Source: Cyclobacteriaceae bacterium (GTDB lineage: Bacteria; Bacteroidota; Bacteroidia; Cytophagales; Cyclobacteriaceae). From it: 9,592 bases of DNA. Below, piece after piece: positions 1 through 7,271 of the stretch. Numbering within the stretch: the first letter of the stretch is position 1; every line of letters starts with the position of its first letter. Below the pieces are notes generated by a model that saw nothing but the letters and a program-made list of their open reading frames with translations, had not been told where the DNA came from and did not search any database. The translations under genes and the position numbers were made by a program. The DNA is taken from assembly GCA_025455225.1 (NCBI GenBank), contig JALOMY010000083.1, forward strand, positions 1-9,592. The letters are read 5' to 3'.

Positions 1-897
1 GGGAGCAATGTTGGGCGTCATCAACGCATCGGCTGAATTGTTATACGTAACTTCATCGAGGTGGCTGATGCTCGATCCAGCACTGAATGCAGTGGGAGCA
101 TATAATTTAGGGCGTGTAGTTGTTGGCGAATTAAAGAATAAATTATTGCTCGTTAGTTCACTGTTTAGATCGGTAGAAGGTGAGGGAATACTTCGTATAA
201 GATTGAAGTTACCCAGATTTTCGATTGGTATATCGTAAATAATCGGAACGCCCGAGGACTGTAATCCTACTGTACCGGTGGTGCCATCGGTGGTAAAACT
301 TCCTGAAAAACCCAAACCATGCCCGATTTCATGAAGCACAACGGTTGCCAGATCAAATTGCCCCGCTGCCGGTGTTGAGACCGGATTATAATTCCAGTTG
401 GCATTGCTGTTGAATTGAATAAACAGATCGGCTTCTTCTCCATTCAGATTTCTTCCGGTAATTTTTTCTGCCAGGGCAACCGGGTAGAAGACATTCAGTT
501 TTTGGGCGCCTTCGAAATTGGCATAGGCGGATGTATACAAAGCGCCACCCAATACGGTACTGGCCAGGGGAGTCCAGTACGCATCAATTTTTATGGGAAC
601 CGATGAAACGATCAGCGATTCCCAGATATCAATAGCATATTGAAAAGCTGCTTGTGCCTCTGGTGAGAATCCGGGATTGTAATTCACCTCGATGTTTGAG
701 TTCTTGGTTCGGGCTCCTGCCATAAGTCGGTTAAATTCTTCCGGAGGAGGAATAAAACAGGGATTCTCTTCATTATGGGCATAGCATACCGTAGGGGTAG
801 TCATTTTAATACCCATGAGACGCTGTGCCAGGCCGGGATTAGCCGTAAGCATGATCGTAAAAAGGGGTATAATAACCTTGCAGATTATTCTTCGCAT
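1..897 (-). CDS. Secreted zinc metalloprotease with HEIGHGLGF motif (C-terminus beyond window)
   Basis: Not recognised as a named gene. The frame opens with ATG at 897 and runs 299 codons to the window edge with no stop, so the C-terminus is missing. Residues 1-25 form a signal peptide (MRRIICK, a hydrophobic core, then PGLAQ), so the protein is probably exported. The zinc site is HEIGHGLGF at residues 189-197, with H189 and H193 as ligands and E190 as the catalytic base. A second conserved-looking segment, SHLDE (H279) followed by ALMTP (M293), resembles a third-ligand region plus Met-turn. The standard metzincin third histidine (HExxHxxGxxH) is absent because residue 199 is Gly. Such Bacteroidota proteases often end in a type IX secretion sorting domain, but that end is outside the window. 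It lies 84 bases downstream of the DUF58 gene on the same strand, with no obvious functional link. Protease assignment is firm; substrate is unknown. Confidence 0.85.
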   Translation of the reverse strand, partial: MRRIICKVIIPLFTIMLTANPGLAQRLMGIKMTTPTVCYAHNEENPCFIPPPEEFNRLMAGARTKNSNIEVNYNPGFSPEAQAAFQYAIDIWESLIVSSVPIKIDAYWTPLASTVLGGALYTSAYANFEGAQKLNVFYPVALAEKITGRNLNGEEADLFIQFNSNANWNYNPVSTPAAGQFDLATVVLHEIGHGLGFSGSFTTDGTTGTVGLQSSGVPIIYDIPIENLGNFNLIRSIPSPSTDLNSELTSNNLFFNSPTTTRPKLYAPTAFSAGSSISHLDEVTYNNSADALMTPNIAP

Positions 898-981
898 ACC
901 AACATTACTTTAAACCGAAGTGTAGCTGTAATCAGGAAAAGTGAAGGTACTTAAAGATACGGATGTTTGTACAGGGGGTAT

Positions 982-2313
982 TTAAATCATTCCGCGGGCT
1001 TTCAACTCAAGGTATTTGTTGATGGTATTCACCGTAAGGTTTTGTGGAGGGGTAAGTATTGACTGGATGCCCATTTTCTGAAGTTCTTTAACAATCAGTT
1101 TCTTGTCGTAGGCAAATTTTTCGGCAACGGCTTTATAATAAATAGTTCTTAGATCGCTTGCCGGTTGTTCAATCAGACCGGTCAGTTCGGTATTCTCAAA
1201 GAAGATAACCACCACCAGGTGTTGCCTGGCCAGGTTCCTGATAAAGGGCAGCTGGCGTTGCAAGCCGTACATCGATTCAAAATTGGTAAACAGAAGAAGG
1301 AGGCTTCGGTGATTGATTTTTCTTCGGATGTAACTGTACAACACCGAGATGTCCGATTCTCTATATCCTGTCTTCTGATTATAGAGCACTTCAAGTATGG
1401 CTGACATCTGCCGGTTGCTCCGGCTGGCGGGTAACGTGGCATCGATCGTATCCTGAAAGGTGATTAAACCCGCCTTATCTGATTTTTGAATAGCGATGTT
1501 TGAAATTACCAGGCTTGAGTTAATGGCATAATCCAACAAGCTTAGCCCGTTGAAAGGCATTTGCATCACCCGGCTTTTGTCAATTAAGGAGTATACTTGC
1601 TGAGACCGTTCGTCCTGAAATTGATTCACCATTAAATGGCGCCTTCGGGCAGTGGCTTTCCAGTTAATAACCCGAATATCATCGCCCGGTACGTAGTCTT
1701 TAATTTGTTCGAACTCCTGGTTATGACCTATGCGTCTGATTTTTTTAATGCCCGCCTCCGTCAGCCGGTTGGAGATGGCCAGCAATTCGTACTTGCGCAT
1801 TTGCAAGTACGAAGGGTAGACTGGAACCAGGGCATGATTTGAAAAACTGAATCTGCGCCTGACTAATTTCAACGGAGAATAAGCGAACACCCGAACCGCC
1901 CCGAATGAATATTCACCCCGTTTAACCGGACGCAAATGATATAAGATGGTTTCATTTTTCCTCGATGAAAGTGTTTGCAGGAACAGTACATCGCGTCTTT
2001 GAAACTGGTGGGGTATTTCATCAATAATTTCCAATTGAACGGTAAACGGATAAAAATTCTCCAGGTGAATATGAATTTCGTTGTCATCACCATTGGAAAG
2101 TTTATCGGGTGTTTGCCGATAGCCGTATATTCCTTTTCGGGTATGGAAGAGTAATAAAATATCGGTAATCAAGAATGCGATAAGAACCAACAACAACCCT
2201 TTTGCAAAAAGAAGATTCGCTCCAACCAGGTAGGAAATGATGAAAACAAAAACTACCCCGGCAGCAGCCTGGAACAATCGGTTATTCAGATATAAATCCC
2301 GGATGAATTTCAT
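982..2313 (-). CDS. DUF58 domain-containing membrane protein, MoxR partner
   Basis: This 443-residue protein has two membrane segments near the N-terminus (about residues 14-32 and 36-56), a beta-rich middle part, and then the DUF58 signature around residues 203-223, including YVPGDDIRVINWKATARR. The C-terminal half has the layout of a von Willebrand A-like fold. The expected metal-site motif DxSxS is degenerate: at 245 it reads DKSRV, and the later strand reads FTNFE where an Asp would be usual, so metal binding may be lost. DUF58 proteins are usually encoded next to MoxR ATPases and are thought to act as partners or adaptors. Here the gene starts 28 bases after the MoxR stop, consistent with one transcript. 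The ATG at 2313 gives the membrane segments directly and is preferred. An 11-bp hairpin lies within the coding sequence at 1786-1813. The family call is firm; the role is inferred from family and context. Confidence 0.93.
   Translation of the reverse strand: MKFIRDLYLNNRLFQAAAGVVFVFIISYLVGANLLFAKGLLLVLIAFLITDILLLFHTRKGIYGYRQTPDKLSNGDDNEIHIHLENFYPFTVQLEIIDEIPHQFQRRDVLFLQTLSSRKNETILYHLRPVKRGEYSFGAVRVFAYSPLKLVRRRFSFSNHALVPVYPSYLQMRKYELLAISNRLTEAGIKKIRRIGHNQEFEQIKDYVPGDDIRVINWKATARRRHLMVNQFQDERSQQVYSLIDKSRVMQMPFNGLSLLDYAINSSLVISNIAIQKSDKAGLITFQDTIDATLPASRSNRQMSAILEVLYNQKTGYRESDISVLYSYIRRKINHRSLLLLFTNFESMYGLQRQLPFIRNLARQHLVVVIFFENTELTGLIEQPASDLRTIYYKAVAEKFAYDKKLIVKELQKMGIQSILTPPQNLTVNTINKYLELKARGMI
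1786..1813 (-). repeat. Perfect 11-bp inverted repeat with 6-base loop inside the DUF58 gene
   Basis: TTCGTACTTGC (1786-1796) and GCAAGTACGAA (1803-1813) are exact reverse complements around a six-base loop. In the DUF58 mRNA they would form a stable hairpin over the codons for SYLQMRKYE (from about residue 168). It sits well inside the gene and has no T-tract, so it is not an ordinary terminator. It may simply reflect the near-symmetric codons for S-Y-L and K-Y-E. Confidence 0.6.
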
Positions 2314-2341
2314 ACTACGGTTTGCCGTTTACCGGAAGCGG

Positions 2342-3328
2342 TCAGCGCGGAACCTCAACTTTATCAACAATCTGCTTGATCAGGTCATCTGTTGTAAGTC
2401 CTTCCATCTCCTTATCCGGATTGAGTACAATACGATGCCGGAGCACCGGGAAAGCCACTGTTTTAATATCCTCCGGAGTTACAAAATCGCGGCCGTGAAT
2501 GGCAGCATAAGCCTTCGAACTATTCAGTATGGAAATGGAAGCGCGTGGTGAAGCACCTAAAAACAGCGAAGGATTGTTCCGTGTTTCATGAATAATATCA
2601 GCGATGTATTTTATGAGGTTTTGTTCAATATGGATCAATTGAACTGCATGCCGGTATTCATGCATCTGGTTGGCGTGCAGTACAATTTGTACTTCGTCAA
2701 CAGGTGCTTGTCCTTTGCGCTGATGATGCCCGTTAATGATCGAGATTTCCTGCTCCGGAGTTGGATAACGCACCAGGATTTTAAACAGAAATCGATCCAA
2801 TTGAGCTTCGGGTAAACGGTAGGTTCCTTCGTGTTCAACCGGGTTTTGCGTAGCCACTACCAGGTAAGGAGACTCCAGCGAGTACGTTTTACCATCAACG
2901 GTAACCTGGCGTTCTTCCATAACCTCAAGCAAAGCCGCCTGGGTTTTGGCAGGGGCCCGGTTAATCTCATCAATCAACACAATGTTGGCGAATACAGGGC
3001 CTGCTTTAAATTCAAATTCCGAATTTTTAAGGTTAAACACAGAAGTACCTAAAACATCCGAAGGCATTAAATCGGGCGTGAACTGAATGCGGCTGAATTT
3101 AACATCAATTACTTTTGCCAGAAGTTTGGCGGTAAGTGTCTTGGCAACACCGGGAACACCTTCAATAAGCACATGCCCATCGGATAGGATGGCGGTGATG
3201 AGCAGGTCAATCATTTCTTCCTGCCCGACAATAACTTTGGAAAGTTCCTGGCGAATTCGGTTAACTTGTTCATTCAGGGCACGTAAATCAAGCCGGTTTT
3301 CAAAAATATTTTCTTCCATATACTTCAT
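2342..3328 (-). CDS. MoxR family AAA+ ATPase
   Basis: A 328-residue ATPase of normal length for the MoxR (AAA_3) family, which uses ATP hydrolysis to remodel or activate partner proteins and probably works as a ring-shaped oligomer. Visible motifs in order: Walker A GVPGVAKT at 57-64, Walker B ending IDE at 119-121, sensor 1 ATQNP with N162, an arginine-finger candidate in LDRF (R179), and sensor 2 GASPRA with R262. The C-terminal lid domain spans roughly residues 200-328. All catalytic residues appear intact. There is no membrane segment or signal peptide, so it should be cytoplasmic and act at the membrane face through its neighbours. It follows the DUF4350 gene after 44 bases and precedes DUF58 by 28 bases. 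An in-frame ATG at 3319 is an alternative start three codons in. A palindrome and repeated half-sites lie directly upstream and could allow separate control. The substrate is unknown. Confidence 0.97.
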   Translation of the reverse strand: MKYMEENIFENRLDLRALNEQVNRIRQELSKVIVGQEEMIDLLITAILSDGHVLIEGVPGVAKTLTAKLLAKVIDVKFSRIQFTPDLMPSDVLGTSVFNLKNSEFEFKAGPVFANIVLIDEINRAPAKTQAALLEVMEERQVTVDGKTYSLESPYLVVATQNPVEHEGTYRLPEAQLDRFLFKILVRYPTPEQEISIINGHHQRKGQAPVDEVQIVLHANQMHEYRHAVQLIHIEQNLIKYIADIIHETRNNPSLFLGASPRASISILNSSKAYAAIHGRDFVTPEDIKTVAFPVLRHRIVLNPDKEMEGLTTDDLIKQIVDKVEVPR

Positions 3329-3332
3329 TTTT

Positions 3333-3364
3333 AACGATACCCGTAAATCATAAACGATATCGTT
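3333..3364. promoter_or_regulatory. Operator-like palindrome and repeated half-sites upstream of the MoxR gene
   Basis: The 44-base gap between the DUF4350 and MoxR genes holds the perfect 12-bp palindrome AACGATATCGTT (3353-3364) and another copy of its half, AACGATA, at 3333-3339. The two AACGATA copies start exactly 20 bases apart, about two helical turns. This arrangement suits a dimeric DNA-binding protein. No convincing -33/-7 promoter was found beside it, so a regulatory role is inference. Confidence 0.35.
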
Positions 3365-3372
3365 CGTTCTCT

Positions 3373-4554
3373 TTACATTTTAAAACTATCAATATTACGG
3401 TTCAGGCTCTTCAGTTCTTCTTCAGTAATATGCTTTTCGTGTGTAATTTTTTCAATCTGATTATATAATTCGGTAACCTGAGTAATCGGATTACCCGTTT
3501 TTCTGGCAATGGAATGAACATCAACATGCTGCATAGGAGGTGTATGAACGCCATGGAGGGTTCGGAGCTGCTCCTGAAAGAACGCAATCCGTTTATCGGC
3601 TATGCTTTTATGGTCACGGGTTTGATAGTATAGATTACCTACGGTTTTCACAAACTCAAGTGAAGTGTTCGTCAGCGGTTTAAGTATCGGTATGATTCGT
3701 TGCTTACGTTTTGCTTCGAATAAAATAAACAGAAGTAAACTGATTATGGTGATGTAATACGCCCATCGCAGGGGTTCGGTGGAGAGAATATAGCGCAAAG
3801 GTGTACGTGCTTCCAGTCGGCCCAATTGATAATACTCGGTCCAATAGGTTTTTCGATTAGGCAGATGTGAAAAAGTAATCTCGGCAAAACCGGTATTGTC
3901 CCGATGAAGCAAGTAGACATTGGAAAACGTTAAGGGAGTTGAATTCAGAAAAAGACTGCCCTGCCCATGATTGATTTTTATTGTTACCGGAAGGTTCAAA
4001 TCATTGGTTGATAGTACGGTAGCTAAACTGTCGGTTGACTTGAAGTAATTGTGAATATTTTCACGTGGATATAAAAAGGGAGGATGATTGGCAATGTTGG
4101 GATTAGGAAACTCAAGTACGGAAGTATCCTTCCGGTTCAGATTCTGCGCAAGGTCTTCAAAGAAGTAATCGGAAGTATACAACGAAAACGTGTCGGCAAA
4201 TATACCCGTGAAATAATGAGCCGATATAAAGGCAGTGCCGCCCTGGTAAACATTGGTTAGAAGGGCATCCACATCTTCTTTGCCCGGGCTGAAAGCATTG
4301 GATATGCTGATGAAATTGACAGGCTCACCAATGCTATCAAATAATTCATAGGTAGTGAAATTGCCGGGTTCAATTGTATTACCCGGAAAGAAGTTATTCA
4401 TGAACCTGTTCAACGCATACGTGCCAAACGGATTTTTGTCCTGGTGGTAAAGAGTAACGGTCCAGTCAAGCTCACGCGGTGCCAGCAACTTAACCAGCAT
4501 ATAGAATAAAATAGCGGCCGACAGGTAAGCAATATATTTCCAGTCCTTACCCAT
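3373..4554 (-). CDS. DUF4350 domain-containing membrane protein
   Basis: A 393-residue protein with an N-terminal membrane segment (about 5-23), an extracytoplasmic domain, and a second membrane segment (about 263-281) followed by a basic cytoplasmic tail ending in a probable helical region. The domain just after the first segment has the DUF4350 pattern: LDWTVTLYHQDKNPFGTYAL at 29-48, then a Rossmann-like part with FISISNAFSP and GGTAFISAHYF. The same order of segments is typical of DUF4350 proteins beside MoxR genes. The C-terminal portion (about 300-335) contains a conserved-looking YYQTRDHKSIADKRI stretch facing the cytoplasm, where it could meet the MoxR ATPase. Its ATG is separated from the TAA of the DUF4129 gene by a single base, so translation is probably coupled. 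No catalytic motif was recognised and the biochemical role is unknown. Confidence 0.88.
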   Translation of the reverse strand: MGKDWKYIAYLSAAILFYMLVKLLAPRELDWTVTLYHQDKNPFGTYALNRFMNNFFPGNTIEPGNFTTYELFDSIGEPVNFISISNAFSPGKEDVDALLTNVYQGGTAFISAHYFTGIFADTFSLYTSDYFFEDLAQNLNRKDTSVLEFPNPNIANHPPFLYPRENIHNYFKSTDSLATVLSTNDLNLPVTIKINHGQGSLFLNSTPLTFSNVYLLHRDNTGFAEITFSHLPNRKTYWTEYYQLGRLEARTPLRYILSTEPLRWAYYITIISLLLFILFEAKRKQRIIPILKPLTNTSLEFVKTVGNLYYQTRDHKSIADKRIAFFQEQLRTLHGVHTPPMQHVDVHSIARKTGNPITQVTELYNQIEKITHEKHITEEELKSLNRNIDSFKM

Positions 4555-4555
4555 A

Positions 4556-5275
4556 TTATACCGATGTTTTCCATTGATGGTACAGGCTATCCACTTTACG
4601 ATAGAGTTCTTCGTTTATGCGGAAATTACCATACCACGCATATTCGAAGTAATAATTGAGTTCATTGAAACCTGTTTTTAATTCACCGGCCTGGAGTTCG
4701 TTCAGGTAATCATGATTGGTTTTGCCGGGCCTCCAGTGAATGTGATGCCGATCGGCTAATAATTTCAAGGCTTGTAAAAATAAAAGGCGTATGGCCAACC
4801 TGAATTCTTTGCGCTGAAGTGCGCCATTGATCAGGGCTTCAAAATCCATGGTGTGAATGTCTTCATCCAGCTTTCCAAAAAGCAGCTTTTCTTTCCTTCC
4901 TGGATAAAACATGGAAAGCGCATCAATTCGAAGAAGCCGAAGGATTACATAAACCAAGCCGATGATAACCAATATCATGATGAGAAAACCAAACCAATTG
5001 GTGCTGCCCACGGCAGTAATCAACTGGCTGATCAGGTTATTCAGCCATCGCAGGAAACGATCCCACAGGTTAACAGCGGCAATGCCTCTGCCGTAGTCCA
5101 GCTCCGGGTCGGCCTTCAACTGTTCTGCCTTTTCTTTATCAATGGGTCTGATTTGAACCGAACTGCTGTCGGGTGCAAGGGGTTTCTGAACATCCCGTGA
5201 AACGACCGGGAGTGCACAGGCAAGGCAAATCAGTAAAAGAATGAATCTAGAAATGTTCATCCGTACGATTGGCAT
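4556..5275 (-). CDS. DUF4129 domain-containing membrane protein
   Basis: A 239-residue protein with an N-terminal signal peptide (hydrophobic stretch around 10-25), a short extracytoplasmic linker, one membrane segment (about 94-115) and a cytoplasmic C-terminal helical domain. The DUF4129 features are the RLAIRLLFLQALKLLA helix (about 159-174), WRPGKTNHDYLNEL, and EYAWYGNFRINEELY near 211-225. DUF4129 also occurs at the C-terminus of TgpA-type transglutaminase proteins, themselves often found with MoxR and DUF58, which supports membership of the same functional module. The ATG at 5275 overlaps the previous gene by 29 bases. A second ATG at 5260 (Met6) starts directly at a classic signal peptide, MNISRFILLL, and is a realistic alternative. 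No active-site motif is visible and the function is unknown. Confidence 0.87.
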   Translation of the reverse strand: MPIVRMNISRFILLLICLACALPVVSRDVQKPLAPDSSSVQIRPIDKEKAEQLKADPELDYGRGIAAVNLWDRFLRWLNNLISQLITAVGSTNWFGFLIMILVIIGLVYVILRLLRIDALSMFYPGRKEKLLFGKLDEDIHTMDFEALINGALQRKEFRLAIRLLFLQALKLLADRHHIHWRPGKTNHDYLNELQAGELKTGFNELNYYFEYAWYGNFRINEELYRKVDSLYHQWKTSV

Positions 5276-6236
5276 TCACCGGTTCACCAAAGTTTTCGAT
5301 GCGCGACATCAATCCCCGGGCTTCTTTGCGTTCAACCAGGTTGAAATACTGAAAGGCAATGGCTACAAGAGGTAATGCATACAATAGAAAACTTACCAGG
5401 AAATACAGGGTCATGAAAAGATTGTTAATCACATCCGAGAACAGAGAAGTTTCCTGCACAGGGCCTCCTTCCAGCGAATGCATCATACTGACAAAAAAAT
5501 TAATGTACCAGGGTACCAGAAAGATGGATGCAAGTGTGCTTTGAATCAGATTGAGCACAAATAATAAACCGAACGTACTCCACCATTTGTCGCGTATCAG
5601 GTAAAAGCAACGCGACACAGATTGAAAGAAATCAAGGTTCTCGTAGGCACGGATTATAAACAATAGGGAAAGGGTGATGGCAACGTAAATAAAGCCAAAT
5701 ACAATTCCCATTCCGGTGATGAATGCAAGAAAGGGAGACAGCAACCCAGCACCAAAAATGGTTCCGACTATTAATGCATACGAGGCAATAATCAACAACC
5801 AGAAAAGCAGCATGGTGCTGATGTAGGAAGGTAGTGTGCTGCGTACGCGTTCCCAGATGATATTTACATCAATCACATTGCTTTTTGTGGATTCGTATTC
5901 CTTCATGTAGTTATACACTACTGAGATGATCATTATACCACTGGCCAGCAGAAAAAAAACAGCCCCGGCAATTTCCAGCCATAAAACAGGAGTACCGAGT
6001 GCTTCAAAGCCCAGTGAAGAATTCTCCGGGTTACGCGTTATATCTCCGATCCAGTTGAAATAGTCGTTATACAGGCTGCCGGCAAAAACACTGCCGATGA
6101 GCATCGGAGGGCCAGCAATGAAAAGAAGGCTTTTAAAAAGGGATTTGAAATTCTGTTTCAGAAATTCAAAGGTGGCACTCAGTTTTTTGCTGAAGTCGCG
6201 GGTTTGGTGATATTCAATGGGTATGAAGGGTTCCAT
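5247..6236 (-). CDS. Six-span integral membrane protein of the MoxR cluster, function unknown
   Basis: A 329-residue hydrophobic protein with about six membrane segments (near 35-55, 85-110, 140-165, 170-195, 222-250 and 272-298). The N-terminus (MEPFIPIEYHQTRDF) is polar and an amphipathic region precedes the first segment, an organisation that recalls the membrane domain attached to some glycerophosphodiester phosphodiesterases and YciC/DUF975-like proteins; that similarity is tentative. There is no catalytic motif. Proteins of this type commonly sit between SpoIIM and DUF4129 genes in Bacteroidota. I chose the ATG at 6236. The frame is open ten codons further, to a TTG at 6266, but that would lengthen the overlap with the SpoIIM gene from 23 to 53 bases with no better ribosome signal. 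The gene overlaps the DUF4129 gene downstream, so coupled translation is likely. Confidence 0.8.
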   Translation of the reverse strand: MEPFIPIEYHQTRDFSKKLSATFEFLKQNFKSLFKSLLFIAGPPMLIGSVFAGSLYNDYFNWIGDITRNPENSSLGFEALGTPVLWLEIAGAVFFLLASGIMIISVVYNYMKEYESTKSNVIDVNIIWERVRSTLPSYISTMLLFWLLIIASYALIVGTIFGAGLLSPFLAFITGMGIVFGFIYVAITLSLLFIIRAYENLDFFQSVSRCFYLIRDKWWSTFGLLFVLNLIQSTLASIFLVPWYINFFVSMMHSLEGGPVQETSLFSDVINNLFMTLYFLVSFLLYALPLVAIAFQYFNLVERKEARGLMSRIENFGEPVNANRTDEHF

Positions 6237-7182
6237 GTTTGGCCAGTTTGCGGGGATAAATAACAAAATAATAAAGAATCAGCCATGCTGAAATCAGGAT
6301 AATGAGTGCTTTGATTACCCAGGGCATAAAGGTATACCGGGTAATAAAGGATTCTATAAAGCCCGCCAGTATAAACATGGGTATGAGACCCATTACAATC
6401 TTAACTCCGCGCACAGCGCCACTTTTAAAAGATACGATGCGCGAATACGTTCCCGGAAACAGGATGCTGTTGCCCATAACAAAACCGGCTGCACCGGCAA
6501 TTACAATGGAAGACAGTTCAATAGTACCGTGAAGCATAATAACCATTATGGATTCAAGCAGCAGGTTCTTTTTAAAGAAGAAGGTGAGAAAAGATCCAAC
6601 CATTAACCCATTCTGAAAAAGTAAAAACCCGGTGCCTACAGAAAATAATAAACCGGCAACAAAGGCATAAAAGGAAACCCGGATGTTGTTAAATGTTATA
6701 GCAAAAAACATATCGCCTTCATTCATCTTACCATAAACTGCGAGTGGATTGCCGCGTTCAATATTTTCAAGAGTCATGTTTACGTATTCGTCACCCAGTA
6801 TAAGTCTTACGAAGTCTTCATCATTTAGGGCAGATACAGCACCGATTAACCCGGCCATTAAAAAAATAATCAACGCGTAAAGCATCTGTTTACGCGAATC
6901 ATAGATCACCAGAGGCAGTTCGTGTTTCCAGAACGTAATAAACCGGTTCTTTTCTTCTTTCTTGTTGCTGTAAATCTCCAGGTGAATTTTTGAAGCCAGG
7001 CTGTTCAGGTAATTCGTTACCCGGCTTTTCGGGTATTGCGTTCGTGCAAACGAAAGATCATCGGTAAGTTCAATGAAGATTTCAGCCAGCTGATCGGGGT
7101 GCGGCCTCTGCCTATTGTTGAGAACCTGCTCAATTTTCTGCCACCGTTCCTGGTTTCGTTTTATAAAGGCTGCTTCCCGCAC
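6214..7182 (-). CDS. SpoIIM-family (stage II sporulation protein M-like) membrane protein
   Basis: A 322-residue protein whose soluble helical N-terminus (MREAAFIKRNQERWQKIE, then a basic region to about residue 95) is followed by five or six membrane segments from about residue 98 to 308. Family marks are NNIRVSF (165-171), the HGTIELSSI motif (218-226) in a membrane helix, and FIESFITR near 275-282. In sporulating Firmicutes SpoIIM belongs to a complex involved in peptidoglycan degradation during engulfment. In non-sporulating Bacteroidota the role is unknown and the name only reflects homology. The start is GTG at 7182. An in-frame TAA two codons upstream rules out a longer product, and the resulting N-terminus matches the usual MREx-FI-x-N form of the family. 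It is the first gene of the six-gene run and has its own promoter candidate at 7203-7234. Confidence 0.92.
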   Translation of the reverse strand: MREAAFIKRNQERWQKIEQVLNNRQRPHPDQLAEIFIELTDDLSFARTQYPKSRVTNYLNSLASKIHLEIYSNKKEEKNRFITFWKHELPLVIYDSRKQMLYALIIFLMAGLIGAVSALNDEDFVRLILGDEYVNMTLENIERGNPLAVYGKMNEGDMFFAITFNNIRVSFYAFVAGLLFSVGTGFLLFQNGLMVGSFLTFFFKKNLLLESIMVIMLHGTIELSSIVIAGAAGFVMGNSILFPGTYSRIVSFKSGAVRGVKIVMGLIPMFILAGFIESFITRYTFMPWVIKALIILISAWLILYYFVIYPRKLAKHGTLHTH

Positions 7183-7202
7183 GATTACTTATTCATGGAA
7201 AA

Positions 7203-7234
7203 CAAAAATAAAAAAGCGATTCAGAGAATTCAAT
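7203..7234 (-). promoter_or_regulatory. Promoter candidate for the SpoIIM-to-DUF58 gene run
   Basis: On the minus strand TATTTTTG (7210-7203) matches the Bacteroidota -7 element TAnnTTTG exactly. ATTG (7234-7231), a 3-of-4 match to the -33 element TTTG, lies 20 bases upstream. The GTG start of the SpoIIM gene is 20 bases after the -7 box, a sensible leader. The -7 box shares bases with the T-tract of a putative terminator, so sequence alone cannot decide which role dominates. Confidence 0.5.
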
Positions 7235-7249
7235 GTATTAACTGAATCG
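7204..7249 (-). terminator. Possible intrinsic terminator of the dipeptidase gene
   Basis: On the minus strand CGATTCAG (7249-7242) pairs perfectly with CTGAATCG (7224-7217) across a 17-base loop. C, TTTTTT and ATTTTT follow at once. The site lies 22 bases past the dipeptidase stop. The stem is short, only half GC, and the loop is long, so termination may be partial. The same repeat brackets the -33 box of the next promoter and could instead be a protein-binding site. Confidence 0.45.
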
Positions 7250-7271
7250 AAATCGTGCAGTTCTTACTGAA

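Noticed and set aside
952..959. Possible -7 box TATCTTTA on the minus strand, 55 bases before the metalloprotease start
   Set aside because: It lacks the final G and no TTTG-like -33 element lies 19-20 bases upstream, so I do not call a promoter; the 84-base gap otherwise shows no structure.
2237..2551. Plus-strand open frame of 104 codons crossing the MoxR/DUF58 junction
   Set aside because: It is antisense to two well-supported genes and shows no domain.
4853..5200. Plus-strand open frame of 115 codons
   Set aside because: It is antisense to the DUF4129 gene and has no recognisable motif or start signal.
6237..6266. Ten-codon upstream extension of the six-span membrane protein to a TTG start
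   Set aside because: A TTG start with no ribosome signal and a longer overlap with the SpoIIM gene is less likely than the ATG at 6236.
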